Source of the DNA: Nitrososphaerales archaeon
GTDB lineage: Archaea; Thermoproteota; Nitrososphaeria; Nitrososphaerales; Nitrososphaeraceae
Assembly: GCA_029237525.1 (NCBI GenBank)
Contig: JARBAU010000206.1
Span: 1-48,049, forward strand
Reading direction: 5' to 3'
DNA length: 48,049 bases
This document shows, in pieces, positions 8,810-18,096 of this stretch. Made by a program: the position numbers and the translations under genes. The notes under the pieces were generated by a model. The model had not been told where the DNA came from and ran no database searches. It saw only the letters and a program-made list of their open reading frames with translations. Position 1 is the first letter of the stretch. Every line of letters begins with the position of its first letter.

Positions 8810-9667
8810 TTGAATTCTAATTCAGACAATAATGGAAATCCTGAAGAAAGTTACTTGGAGCATACAGAACGCATTTTTTTTGAGTTAGCGAGCGAGCAAC
8901 GGTTAGCAATCCTTTTCAAGCTAAACCAAGATAGCTTGCGACTTGCACAAATTGCAAGAGATCTAAATGTTACTATGCAGGAAGTTCACAGAAATGTTAA
9001 TAGGTTGTCGGAAGCTGGAATTATTGATAAGGATTCTAGTGGGTCATTCTTCCTGACTACATTCGGAAATATCATAATCAAAAATATCTCAACTTTTGGT
9101 TTCCTTTCTAGAAATAGATCATATTTTTCGGAGCACATTCTAAGTGACTTACCTATGAAATTTGTCCAGAGAATTGGGTCTTTAGATGATTCAGAATACG
9201 TCAATGGATTTGTCGCAGTACTCGAACTCTGGAAGAAGCTATACGACAGCTCTACAGAATATATATACGCTATGTTGCCTCAAATACCCTTCGAACTTAT
9301 TGAGACGGTGATCTCTAAGATAAAGAAAGACGGCATCAAATTCAGCTATATTCTTCCTCAAAATGCTGTGATTCCTAAAAAGGGGTTTGATTTGCTCAAA
9401 GCTGCTGGATTTCATGAATTATTGAAAAGTGGAATTGCAGAAAGAAGAATGATTGACAAGATCACAACAGCTGTTGTTCTGAATGAAAGACATGCAACAG
9501 TACTCTTTCCAAACGCTAAAGGAATTACAGACATGAATTCTTTATTCTCCGATCAACCATCTGGTGGTGATTCAGATGGACTATTTCATGAATGGTGTCT
9601 TGATTTCTACAGGTACAACTGGTACAATTCCAAATCTTTTGATGAAAAGAGACTTAAGGAAGTCTAG
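8810..9667 (+). CDS. Winged-helix transcriptional regulator with FilR1-like C-terminal domain
   Basis: A 285-residue regulator. Residues about 20-85 form an ArsR/MarR-type winged helix (ASEQRLAILFKLN, then the recognition helix NVTMQEVHRNVNRLSEAGII). The C-terminal half resembles the FilR1 middle domain (DUF1724) of archaeal regulators, with ERRMIDKITTAVVLNERHA, a conserved LFPN turn and a final HEWCLDFYRYNW. FilR1 in a methanogen controls the switch between filament formation and methanogenesis; the ligand here is not known. The start is TTG, with a TATA-like AAGTATAATT about 31 bases upstream (8775-8784). It stands alone, so its targets cannot be read from context. Confidence 0.82.
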   Translation: MNSNSDNNGNPEESYLEHTERIFFELASEQRLAILFKLNQDSLRLAQIARDLNVTMQEVHRNVNRLSEAGIIDKDSSGSFFLTTFGNIIIKNISTFGFLSRNRSYFSEHILSDLPMKFVQRIGSLDDSEYVNGFVAVLELWKKLYDSSTEYIYAMLPQIPFELIETVISKIKKDGIKFSYILPQNAVIPKKGFDLLKAAGFHELLKSGIAERRMIDKITTAVVLNERHATVLFPNAKGITDMNSLFSDQPSGGDSDGLFHEWCLDFYRYNWYNSKSFDEKRLKEV

Positions 9668-9797
9668 AGGATTCGAAAGAATATCAACTATTTGAGCTAG
9701 CCAAGACTTCGGCTCAAAATTTGTCAAGTATTTCTATAACTTGTGATAATCAAAACTAGAAATAACAATCGAAGCTTTACACAAATACCAGAAAATT

Positions 9798-9905
9798 ATG
9801 CTTGAATTGTTTCCTCGCATCAAGCCTGGTACTGCAAATATCCTCAACAAAGTTCAGTTTCATCTGAAATATGCTCTCGGTGACAATGACTTAGCTGGTG
9901 TATAA
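9798..9905 (+). CDS. Possible microprotein in a long intergenic region
   Basis: An ATG-started frame of 35 residues ending in TAA. The peptide is amphipathic and protein-like (LFPRIKPGTANILNK), and the open frame runs about 15 codons further upstream without a start, so it may be a remnant of a longer gene. The rest of the gap (9668-9797 and 9906-10244) is AT-rich, and I see no other gene or structured RNA there. Confidence 0.25.
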   Translation: MLELFPRIKPGTANILNKVQFHLKYALGDNDLAGV

Positions 9906-10244
9906 TTCGAAATTTAGTGAATTCGATCGTGGGCGTACGTCTTATTAGAATAGCTACTTCAAGATTTCGGGACGAGTTCAAGTTCATAATCTATAGGCGA
10001 GTATTGCGAACCTATATCTGTAGTTTGATCGGTAACGGGAATAGATTCACCACTATTCTATTAGCTTATTTTGACGAATATATAATCTTAGTTTAATGAC
10101 TGCAGTAATATTTATTAATGATTAAGCCAGATGTTAAATGGCTTTTTGCGGAAAATTATTAATGTGAAATTATTTGGCTTTGCTAACCGATTATATGCAA
10201 AGTTATGAATATAGTTTGCCGCGGTTGCCAGAAGTAGAATAATT

Positions 10245-12494
10245 GTGCGAAGAGAGAATAGCAACAAATCAGTTAAAGGAGAAAGAGATGCTCAAACCAA
10301 GAACAAGAGCAGAATGAAGAGAAATAGGAGTGTCTTGGATAGTAATATTCAGGCCGAGAATTCACTAATCATGATAGATAAGGGACAATCAAAAGAAACG
10401 TCTAATGGCATAAATGGGCAGATGAAAGTTTCTTCCAATGACCAGGATTCACTGTGGGCAGTGGTAGCAGAATCGGTACCGTTAGAGGCAAAGATTACAG
10501 GGGCAAGATTCGAAGGACCTAGCATTGCAGTTTACACCAAGAATCCTAGATTCTCACTCACCGAGTTAACCATGCATTTATCCTCATTATCCAAGTCATT
10601 AAAAAAGAGGATCGTTGTGAGAACTGACCCGTCCATTAGAATTAACGAAGATGAGGCCAGAATTAGAATTTCAAAACAGCTTCCGAAGGACGTAGTACTT
10701 TCAGCGATTTTTTGTGATGATGCGACAGGTGAAGTTATATTGGAATTGAATCGGCCCAAAGTCGTAGATCCAAACTTAGTTGTTAGTATAGCCGAAACTA
10801 CGGGATGGATTGCCCACACGAGACAGTCACCGCATATTCCTTCCAACAGTATAACATTGATACATTCGATGCTTAAGGGGTCAGCCAAAGAAAGAACCGC
10901 ATTTTATCAACGCGTTGGAACTAGGATTTTCAGAAAACCGCTGATAGCAAGTTCGTCTGTTATAAAAAATATTGAATCAACTAGGGCAGTATCAAACCTT
11001 GTAGAGAATTCTGCCACTTTAGACCGAGACAGCGAAATAGCTTCACAAAACCAATATGATAGTTCGAATTCACACATTCGGACAAGCCCGCCAAGTCAGT
11101 CAAATTATAGTTTAAGCAAACATGAGGTGATGCTGTATTGCTTAGGTGGTGTCAAACAGGTTGGAAGATCTTGCTTTGTGGTAGTAACTCCAGAGAGCAA
11201 AATTATGCTGGATTGTGGAATTAATCCTGGCGAGGATATAGCCTTGAATGCTTATCCGCGTGTTGACTGGTTCAGCTTCAATTTAGATGATCTTGACGCA
11301 GTAATAATTAGTCACGCACATATTGATCACCAAGGATTTTTGCCTGCACTTTTCAAATATGGTTACAAGGGCCCAGTTTATTGTACAGAACCAACGTTAC
11401 CTTTAATGACTCTGTTACAGATGGATTCGATAAAAATTGCAAATAATAACGGGACCTACCTTCCTTATGAGGCAAGAGATGTGAATGAAGTCATTAAAAG
11501 ATGTATAACATTACCATATGGCAAGCCGACAGACATTTCGCCGGATGTTACTGTTACTTTGAATAATGCTGGTCATATCATGGGTAGCGCTACGGTCCAT
11601 CTTAATATTTCTGGCGCACATAACATTTTGTATTCGGGAGATTACAAATATGCTAGAACCCAGCTTTTGGATAATGCCCTTTCTATTTATCCTAGAGTTG
11701 AAACTCTCATCACTGAAAGCACATATGGAAATTCTGTAGACGTTATGCCTGAACAGTCATTGGTCTACAGTAGTTTTACACAGAGTGTCAACGAAACACT
11801 TAGCAGAGGCGGGAAAGTTCTGATACCAGTTCCGGCAGTAGGGAGAGCACAGGAGATAATGCTGGTTATGGATCGTGAAATGAAAGAAGGACGTTTACTA
11901 GAATCTCCGATTTATATTGAAGGAATGATTTCTGAAGCTAGTGCAATCCATATGTCTTATGCACATTATTTGGGCTACAATGTGCGAAAATCTGTAACTG
12001 AAGGTGTCAATCCTTTTCAGTCAGAGTATTTTACTATAGTAAACGGAACAAGGAAAAGGGAGGACATATTCAATGATGAGAATCCTTCTATCATCATGGC
12101 AACTTCGGGAATGCTTGAAGGTGGGCCATCGGTTGAATATTTTAAGCAGATTGCGCCAGATGCGAATAACAAGATAATCTTTGTTTCATACCAAATAAAC
12201 GGGACCCTCGGCAGGAGAGTGATAGATGGTGTAATGAACGAGATAAGTATGCTGGACAAAAATGGAAAGATGAAGGTTGTCCCAGTAAGGTGCTCCACAC
12301 AGAAAATCGACGGATTCAGCGGTCATAGTGATTTCAATCAAATCATTAGTTTCATTTCAAGGGTAAAACCAAAAAGGGTTTTGGTGAACCATGGGGAAAA
12401 GTCAAAGTCTGAAAATATTGCCAGTACTGTATATCACAAACTTAAAGTAAGATCTGGGGTGCCTGATGTTAGAGAGATTATTAGACTGCGGTAA
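10245..12494 (+). CDS. Archaeal CPSF1/FttA: KH-domain beta-CASP ribonuclease, transcription termination factor
   Basis: A 749-residue member of the aCPSF1 family. Residues about 65-210 form the KH region. A Ser/Asn-rich linker (about 230-290) leads to a metallo-beta-lactamase domain with SHAHIDHQGFLP (His357 onward), the zinc-binding motif, interrupted by a beta-CASP domain, and ends with the conserved FSGHSDFNQI and VLVNHGE motifs. aCPSF1/FttA cleaves nascent RNA after U-rich tracts and ends transcription in archaea, working with Spt4/5 and RNA polymerase. Usual members have about 635 residues; the excess here lies in a basic, low-complexity N-terminus and the linker between KH and catalytic parts. 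The GTG start gives that extension, but an internal start such as the ATG at 10314 is possible. Confidence 0.95.
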   Translation: MRRENSNKSVKGERDAQTKNKSRMKRNRSVLDSNIQAENSLIMIDKGQSKETSNGINGQMKVSSNDQDSLWAVVAESVPLEAKITGARFEGPSIAVYTKNPRFSLTELTMHLSSLSKSLKKRIVVRTDPSIRINEDEARIRISKQLPKDVVLSAIFCDDATGEVILELNRPKVVDPNLVVSIAETTGWIAHTRQSPHIPSNSITLIHSMLKGSAKERTAFYQRVGTRIFRKPLIASSSVIKNIESTRAVSNLVENSATLDRDSEIASQNQYDSSNSHIRTSPPSQSNYSLSKHEVMLYCLGGVKQVGRSCFVVVTPESKIMLDCGINPGEDIALNAYPRVDWFSFNLDDLDAVIISHAHIDHQGFLPALFKYGYKGPVYCTEPTLPLMTLLQMDSIKIANNNGTYLPYEARDVNEVIKRCITLPYGKPTDISPDVTVTLNNAGHIMGSATVHLNISGAHNILYSGDYKYARTQLLDNALSIYPRVETLITESTYGNSVDVMPEQSLVYSSFTQSVNETLSRGGKVLIPVPAVGRAQEIMLVMDREMKEGRLLESPIYIEGMISEASAIHMSYAHYLGYNVRKSVTEGVNPFQSEYFTIVNGTRKREDIFNDENPSIIMATSGMLEGGPSVEYFKQIAPDANNKIIFVSYQINGTLGRRVIDGVMNEISMLDKNGKMKVVPVRCSTQKIDGFSGHSDFNQIISFISRVKPKRVLVNHGEKSKSENIASTVYHKLKVRSGVPDVREIIRLR

Positions 12495-12555
12495 TTTTGT
12501 TGTGCCACCCAGTATCCTTTTTAGCCATGTTTACATTATATAATTTGGGTAAAAG

Positions 12556-12702
12556 TTGGCTATAAGATATAAATGCGTTAATTGCAATATTGTTTTAAGT
12601 GGAGAAGGTGCATCTAGACACTATCTTGCTAATCCTAGTCACAAATTAGAAAAGCTCCCACCACCTCTGAAACCGGTTAAGAATCCAGACGCTAGATCTT
12701 GA
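12556..12702 (+). CDS. Small C2H2-type zinc-binding protein
   Basis: A 48-residue ORF from TTG to TGA. It opens with YKCVNCN and has two His further on (RHYLANPSHK), which gives a C-x2-C...H-x6-H zinc-finger pattern, followed by a Pro/Lys-rich tail. It starts 61 bases after the stop of the aCPSF1 gene on the same strand and could be in the same transcript. Such short thaumarchaeal zinc-finger proteins are common, and their roles are mostly unknown. The start codon is uncertain. Confidence 0.5.
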   Translation: MAIRYKCVNCNIVLSGEGASRHYLANPSHKLEKLPPPLKPVKNPDARS

Positions 12703-12703
12703 T

Positions 12704-12745
12704 GTGTTGTGTTGTTGTGTTGTTGTGTTGTTGTGTTGTTGTGTT
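12704..12745. repeat. 8-bp GT-rich tandem repeat
   Basis: GTGTTGTT occurs four times in a row (12709-12740), with partial copies on both sides, just after the stop of the small zinc-finger gene. It ends in TTTTCTT. A U-rich transcript here could serve as the aCPSF1-dependent termination site of the preceding genes, but that is inference. Confidence 0.9.
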
Positions 12746-13037
12746 TTCTTAAAGTTACTTCACTAATTACTCAGTTATAGTTCTCGAATGATTTATGGCA
12801 ATAGTAATATTATTTAACCGCTGATTCCGAAAAGTTCTGATCTTTTATCTTTGATTTTACATTTCAACTTGTTTATGATTCAATGATGGTCTAATCTTGT
12901 CGGATATTAAGATGCTCTGATTCCGATTATCGAATGGTTAACAATTCAATAAACTGTATGCTGTATAATATAACTGGTTAGATAAATACCTCTTTCTACC
13001 TGATTACCTTTCAAGACCGGTGGATATGTATACTAAG
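12746..13037. other. Intergenic region, no gene seen
   Basis: About 290 AT-rich bases between the satellite repeat and the 3' end of the convergent exporter gene. I find no gene or clear RNA here. Confidence 0.5.
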
Positions 13038-13826
13038 TTACAATGACGGTAAGCTGTCTACAAAGAGCTTTAAGGCTACCACCACTACTGATATAGAAAA
13101 CAACTTGACCAAGATTGTATCTGACACATGCTTCGATAGATTAGCACCAATCTGAGCCCCTATGACTGAACCTAACGAGAGGAAGATAGCGGGAAGATAT
13201 TCCGGATGACCTAGTGAAATATGGACAACGTTACCAACTGCAGATGTGATCAAAAGTGAAAGTTGTGACGTAGCAGCTGCAGTACTCATAGTTAAATCTA
13301 GAATTAATAGCATTAATGGTACAAAAATTATCCCGCCACCGATTCCAAATAGGCTGGAGATTATTCCAGCACCCAAACCACCAAAAGCCAAAATAATTTC
13401 TCTAGATCGTTTATTTTTGAAGCTCCTTACTTCATTATTCGTACTTTTTTTCCGAATTCTATTTCTAATCCAAAGGTACACACCAGTGAGAAACAATATA
13501 ATTGCGAAGTATAGTTTGAACTGTCCCAAAGGCAAATTTGAAGAGAGCACAGCTCCAATGGCAGCTCCGGGTATCGCAAATGAAGCAATTCTTACACCTA
13601 CCCCATAGTTTATCTTATGCTGTCTTGAATATGCAATAGTAGATGAAAGAGAAGTAAATGATACCGGAATCAGACTAGTACTTGAAATCTGAGCAGGCAT
13701 AAGACCCATAAAAGTCAACGCGGGTGAAATTACTATCCCTCCTCCTACACCGACCATGGAACCTATAAATCCTGCAAACGTTCCAATGAAGATCATTATT
13801 ACTATTTCACCGATCAAATAAACCAC
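13038..13826 (-). CDS. TauE/SafE family membrane transporter
   Basis: A 262-residue protein made almost entirely of hydrophobic helices (about eight). It shows the internal duplication typical of the TauE/SafE (DUF81) family: GSMVGVGGGIVISPAL near residue 25 and SSLFGIGGGIIFVPLM near residue 160 are the two copies of the signature. A short basic loop near residues 120-140 separates the halves. The family exports or imports sulfite, sulfonates and other organic anions, and the substrate cannot be predicted. It is divergent from homoserine dehydrogenase, with 252 bases between. The ATG at 13826 fits the start of the first helix. Confidence 0.9.
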   Translation of the reverse strand: MVYLIGEIVIMIFIGTFAGFIGSMVGVGGGIVISPALTFMGLMPAQISSTSLIPVSFTSLSSTIAYSRQHKINYGVGVRIASFAIPGAAIGAVLSSNLPLGQFKLYFAIILFLTGVYLWIRNRIRKKSTNNEVRSFKNKRSREIILAFGGLGAGIISSLFGIGGGIIFVPLMLLILDLTMSTAAATSQLSLLITSAVGNVVHISLGHPEYLPAIFLSLGSVIGAQIGANLSKHVSDTILVKLFSISVVVVALKLFVDSLPSL

Positions 13827-14078
13827 AGCCAGACAAAATTGGACATTATCTCATGTTACTCTCGCAGGCATGGATTCTGGAATTTTTCACACGTCAAACT
13901 TTGAGCCAGTTTTAATCAAACCAATTTCTTATATAAAGGTACTAAATTGCAGGAACTAGACGGTATAGGGAAATTATTTGCACAAGCCCAATTGATTAGT
14001 AAGGTACCCGCAGCTTCAGAATTAACTAAATAGATACTTGTAAACATATTAAAGCCAGCACGATATTGAAAGCTTAAT

Positions 14079-15098
14079 TTGCGCATTATCTTAGTGGGAT
14101 TTGGAGTTGTCGGACAAAGTCTTGCCAAGATTTTGCTATCTCGTGCAAGCGACTTGTATACCTTGTATGGAATCAATCCCAAAATTGTAGCTTGTCTGGA
14201 TAGTAAAGGTTGTGCAATTTCCCAGGCCGGACTCGATTTAGATCGATTGTTGGAAGCAAAACTATCTAAAGGAACGGTGGCAGCCTATGACGAGTGTCAG
14301 TCTCAGTTAAGTTTGGCAGATGTCATAGACGGCATCGAAGCAGAATTGCTCATAGAGATGACGCCCACGAATTTGGATAGTGCTGAGCCAGGTCTTGCGA
14401 ATATTATATCTGGCATGCGGTCCAGCAAGCACATCATCACTGTAAACAAGGGGCCGCTAGCTTTAGCCTTCCCTTCCCTTGTTGAATTAGCTAATCACAA
14501 CAATATCAAGTTCAGATTTAGCGGTACTGTGGGTGGCGGGACTCCAATCCTTGAATTTGCAAAAAGGTGCTTGAATGGTGAACGGATTATCTCATTTAGG
14601 GGAATTCTGAATGGCACCACTAATTATATATTATCAAAAATGGAGGACGGCCTAAAATTTAATGAGGCTCTTAACGATGCCAAAGCAAAAGGATACGCAG
14701 AAGCCAGTCCCTCTCTCGATTTAGATGGATACGACGCAGCATCTAAACTAGCCATTATGGCTAATTGGATAATGGGGCTGAAAGTAACAATAAGAGATAT
14801 CAAGAGGGAAGGTATTACCGGTATCGACCTTTCTGACATTAAGAATGCCGCAATGAATAAGAATTCTGTAAAACTTATTGCAAGCTGCGATAATAAGCGC
14901 CTTGAAGTGAAACCTACGATTATAAAAAAAGTTGACCCCATTTGCGTCAATGGTACCCTAAATGCAGTTACATTTTGCTCTGAATACTCTGGTGATAAGA
15001 CAATAATCGGTCGAGGAGCTGGAGGAATGGAAACTGCGAGTTCTATAGTCAGAGATCTAATCGAAATTAGAGAAGCTATAGCCGAGGACGTGCTCTGA
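14079..15098 (+). CDS. hom: Homoserine dehydrogenase
   Basis: This enzyme reduces aspartate semialdehyde to homoserine, the branch point to threonine and methionine. It has 339 residues: an N-terminal Rossmann motif GFGVVGQSLAK at about 7-17, NKGPLALAFPSLVELA near 127, GTVGGGTPILEFAKRCLNG near 150, the ILNGTTNYILSKM segment, and a catalytic region with AKAKGYAEASPSLDLDGYDA. There is no ACT domain, so threonine feedback through such a domain is not expected. The TTG start is supported by the Rossmann strand directly after it and by a TATA-like TATTAAAG (14047-14054) about 29 bases upstream. Threonine synthase lies 23 kb away; homoserine kinase is not in the window. Confidence 0.95.
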   Translation: MRIILVGFGVVGQSLAKILLSRASDLYTLYGINPKIVACLDSKGCAISQAGLDLDRLLEAKLSKGTVAAYDECQSQLSLADVIDGIEAELLIEMTPTNLDSAEPGLANIISGMRSSKHIITVNKGPLALAFPSLVELANHNNIKFRFSGTVGGGTPILEFAKRCLNGERIISFRGILNGTTNYILSKMEDGLKFNEALNDAKAKGYAEASPSLDLDGYDAASKLAIMANWIMGLKVTIRDIKREGITGIDLSDIKNAAMNKNSVKLIASCDNKRLEVKPTIIKKVDPICVNGTLNAVTFCSEYSGDKTIIGRGAGGMETASSIVRDLIEIREAIAEDVL

Positions 15099-15410
15099 TT
15101 CTATTGTAATTTCTGCGCATAGATGTTCTAGTTGTTATGGGTAATCATTTCTAGTTTCGATGAGCTAATTCGCAAAACTGCTTCAGTGTCTTCAAGACTG
15201 AGAACCGGCGGCCGCTAAGCGCGCTTAAAAGCATTTTAATACCGAAGCCACTTAATTCAAAATGAATGCGAAATAAAGGACAAGAAGTCCAAGCAGAACA
15301 AAAGGTGTGTATTAAAATCAACGATGGAATTGACAGGATCTTGAAACCTGCTAGATTCATTGGACTGGACTTTTTGATTCCCTTAGGATTTTCAAAGTAG
15401 TAATTAGTAA
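15099..15410. other. Intergenic region with locally GC-rich stretch; possible small RNA
   Basis: No convincing gene in 312 bases. A short region has weak C/D-box features (GATGA at 15159-15163, CTGA at 15198-15201). It is followed by a GC-rich run near 15206-15222 that stands out from the AT-rich surroundings. A small RNA is possible, but the C box is not perfect and I cannot name a target. Confidence 0.25.
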
Positions 15411-15959
15411 ATGAAACCAGAAGGATACCTTGTCGAAAACAGGATCGTAGTGTGGGATATATATTCTTCAAGAAATCTGTATTCCAAAGGCTATTATGGA
15501 AAGCCTATGGGCATTCCTAAACCTAAAGGGATAGAATTCGAAAGCCCTCTCATATTAGACCTAATTGAAAGCTATTATTTGATGCAGCATAAGGAACTGA
15601 TGGTTAAGTCTAGATCACATCAAATAGTATCGACAATTAAAATAAAGTCGATTTGCAGAAAGGTTTACTCAGATTTTGACAGAAAATTCCAAGTCTTTCA
15701 AGATCTCCGTGATAGAGGATACGTTGTTTCACCTGGTATCAAATTCGGTTGCGATTTTGCGGTTTACGAACATGGCCCTGGTATTGATCATGCCCCTTAC
15801 CTGATAGAAGTATACAAGAGAAAGGACCTCATCAATGCAACTGGTTTAGTCCTTGCTGGAAGATTGGCTACGACCGTTAAGAAGCAGTTCATTCTCGCTA
15901 TCCCAAATCTAAACAATAAAAGTGTGATATATGTCGGATTTGAATGGTGGAGAGCTTAA
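15411..15959 (+). CDS. endA: tRNA-splicing endonuclease
   Basis: EndA cuts introns from precursor tRNAs at bulge-helix-bulge motifs. The 182-residue protein has the N-terminal alpha/beta domain followed by the nuclease core: VYSDFRDLRDRGY-like entry (about 82-105), GIKFGCDFAVYEHG with the catalytic Tyr, a His in DHAPYLIEVY, and a Lys in TTVKKQFILAI. It ends with a hydrophobic strand and EWW. The length fits the short, single-unit form that makes homotetramers, although thaumarchaeal assemblies vary. The start is ATG, preceded by in-frame stops. It follows hom on the same strand after 312 bases, so a shared transcript is doubtful. Confidence 0.92.
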   Translation: MKPEGYLVENRIVVWDIYSSRNLYSKGYYGKPMGIPKPKGIEFESPLILDLIESYYLMQHKELMVKSRSHQIVSTIKIKSICRKVYSDFDRKFQVFQDLRDRGYVVSPGIKFGCDFAVYEHGPGIDHAPYLIEVYKRKDLINATGLVLAGRLATTVKKQFILAIPNLNNKSVIYVGFEWWRA

Positions 15960-16251
15960 GTCAAAACTATCCCAGGTGTATATATCCGAGCATATTGTTT
16001 TCATGTAATCCAATTTAACCAACTATTTCTCTAAATCTCTGTTATGTAAATTGAGTATCAAGGTCATGACAGGTATCTACATTACTCGGTATTTAGTCAG
16101 ATCACAATATCCTAAAGTATAAATTTAGATTAAAATCTGGTTCGGATCATTTAGTTATTTCGAAATTCCAATTATGAATACTAATATTTTTAATGTAAAA
16201 TGGGGTGGTAATCTTCGCTAACTTTAATTAGCATGTGCTGAAGCCTAGGAT

Positions 16252-18048
16252 ATGGATTTGCAGTCTGTATCGCCATTAAAATTCGCCGGTAAAAACGTTT
16301 TGATCACTGGAAGTGGTACAGGAATCGGACAAACTATAGCGAGAAAATTTGCTGAAGAGGGAGCAAATATTATCATAATGGGAAGAAGAAAAGAGCCCTT
16401 AGATTACACAACAAATATTCTAGAAAAGATTTTCGAATCTTCTTCGCCCTCGGCGAAAGTACTTTCGTATCCGGGGATAGATGTGTCTGATGAAAACGGA
16501 ATCAGGAGTATGTTCAAAGATATCAAGAGTAAACTTGGGAAAATTGACATTGTGATTAACAATGCTGGCGTTTCTGGCCCAGTTAAAATCTTTCCAAGCT
16601 CCACCTTCAAGGAATTCCGAGATTGTGTTTCTATTCATTTGTCGGGAACTTTTTGGACCTCTCAACATGCCATCCCCGCTATGCAACATGGAGGGATGAT
16701 AATTACGATTTCTACCTTCTTTACTGAGGAAAATAAATTTGAGCAAAGACCATATAGATTTAGAACCCCCTACACAGCTGCCCAAGGAGCAAAGAATAGG
16801 CTAGGAGAGGCTCTAGGTTGGGAATTGGTAGATAAGGGCATAACCTCAATTGTCACCAATCCTGGACCAGTTCACTCAGACAGAATCTACAAGACCGTAT
16901 ATCCTAAGGCTGCAATGGAGTTTTTAAGGATCGGTGGTTACCCAGGTGTGACCGCACAAGAAATAGGAAAGTATGCTGAAAGATTTTTCTCAATTATGGG
17001 CGAGTCCGAAGAAGTAGTTGATGCTGGTATAAAAGGGCTAAGTTCAGATATTTTAAAAGCCAGAAATGATGATTCAGTAGATTCAAAATCGCTGGCTGGC
17101 TCTTTATCAGGTCTTTTGAAAAAGACCCAAGAGATTGCCGAAAAAATCCAGAACAATACGAGAAAAATGATTACCGACGGAGAATTTCTCACTCAGGAGC
17201 AAGTGGGTGAAATGGTGCTCTGTCTTGCAGACGGCAAGATGAATAGGATGTTGAATAGTAGAGTCATCCCTAATGATCGAGTATTTTATCCGGTCAAGCC
17301 AATTATTGGATCAAACGTATCAATGATTGAAGATCACTCTATCCTCAATGGAAAGGTTATCGTTATTACTACAAATTCAAAGGAACAAAAGGAAATCTCA
17401 CGTGTACGCTCAGTTGCCTCTTCATTGATGGAGTTTGGAGTAAAACAGGTTGTAATTCTATTGTCAACAAATCAAAATGAACTAAAGGAATTTCATACAC
17501 ATTCGGTTGATTTCCTAAAAGACGATGAGATTGCAAAGTTCATGAACATAGTTAGATCAAAATTTGGCCAGTTGTTTGCTCTGATTCACTTTACTGGAGA
17601 ATTCGATTATGGGCGTCAGATACTTTCATTCCAAGGGAATGAATGGCAGTCATTAGTAGACAATTTCATAAATATCCCCTATCTCGTAATCAAAGAAGGG
17701 GTAAAGTCGATGTCCCCTGATAATTCATCGAATGATCCGTCAAAATTTAAGTCCTCGACAGGTGCGATCGTAATCGTAGGACCTGATGCACCCGTTGGTA
17801 AAGTGTCGGGGCTTTTAAGGAGTAGATCTGAAATATTTAGAGGAGCCCTCAGACCTCTTATTACTACTGTCAATCAAGAGCTTTCTGATGTTTTAGGTTC
17901 GTCGATAAGGCCATATTTGATCCTATCTGGAAATGTTGAAGGTCGACAGCCAGATGAAGATAGATTAACACAATCAATTATAAATTTGACAACCAATCCT
18001 AAAGGGCTTGGCGAGCGAATATTTTACATAGACGAAGCTAATTCGTAA
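16252..18048 (+). CDS. Double short-chain dehydrogenase/reductase protein, malonyl-CoA reductase N-half-like
   Basis: A 598-residue protein with two SDR-type Rossmann modules. The first (about 8-270) has the cofactor motif TGSGTGIG, NNAG at 103-106, Ser154 and Tyr174, and a PGPVHSDR segment. The second (from about 360) is degenerate, without a clear glycine motif or active site. Order, length and several local motifs recall the N-terminal half of Chloroflexus malonyl-CoA reductase, which reduces malonate semialdehyde to 3-hydroxypropionate. That reaction is also a step in the thaumarchaeal carbon-fixation cycle. However, the catalytic Lys of YxxxK is Gln here (YTAAQ), so activity is uncertain. 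TTTAATTA (16223-16230) lies about 26 bases before the ATG, supporting a leaderless start. The role is inferred only from resemblance. Confidence 0.75.
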   Translation: MDLQSVSPLKFAGKNVLITGSGTGIGQTIARKFAEEGANIIIMGRRKEPLDYTTNILEKIFESSSPSAKVLSYPGIDVSDENGIRSMFKDIKSKLGKIDIVINNAGVSGPVKIFPSSTFKEFRDCVSIHLSGTFWTSQHAIPAMQHGGMIITISTFFTEENKFEQRPYRFRTPYTAAQGAKNRLGEALGWELVDKGITSIVTNPGPVHSDRIYKTVYPKAAMEFLRIGGYPGVTAQEIGKYAERFFSIMGESEEVVDAGIKGLSSDILKARNDDSVDSKSLAGSLSGLLKKTQEIAEKIQNNTRKMITDGEFLTQEQVGEMVLCLADGKMNRMLNSRVIPNDRVFYPVKPIIGSNVSMIEDHSILNGKVIVITTNSKEQKEISRVRSVASSLMEFGVKQVVILLSTNQNELKEFHTHSVDFLKDDEIAKFMNIVRSKFGQLFALIHFTGEFDYGRQILSFQGNEWQSLVDNFINIPYLVIKEGVKSMSPDNSSNDPSKFKSSTGAIVIVGPDAPVGKVSGLLRSRSEIFRGALRPLITTVNQELSDVLGSSIRPYLILSGNVEGRQPDEDRLTQSIINLTTNPKGLGERIFYIDEANS

Positions 18049-18096
18049 TAAATGATAATAAATAAAAATTATTCGAATATAGACATTCGAACTGTC

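Noticed and set aside
12704-12745. Possible CRISPR-like repeat
   Set aside because: The units are 8 bp and directly adjacent, without spacers; it is a simple satellite.
13246-13608. Plus-strand 120-codon frame
   Set aside because: It is antisense to the TauE/SafE gene, whose helices and duplicated signature are clear.
15151-15471. Minus-strand 106-codon frame covering the hom-endA gap
   Set aside because: It overlaps the 5' end of endA in antisense, has no known motif and a composition unlike the neighbours.
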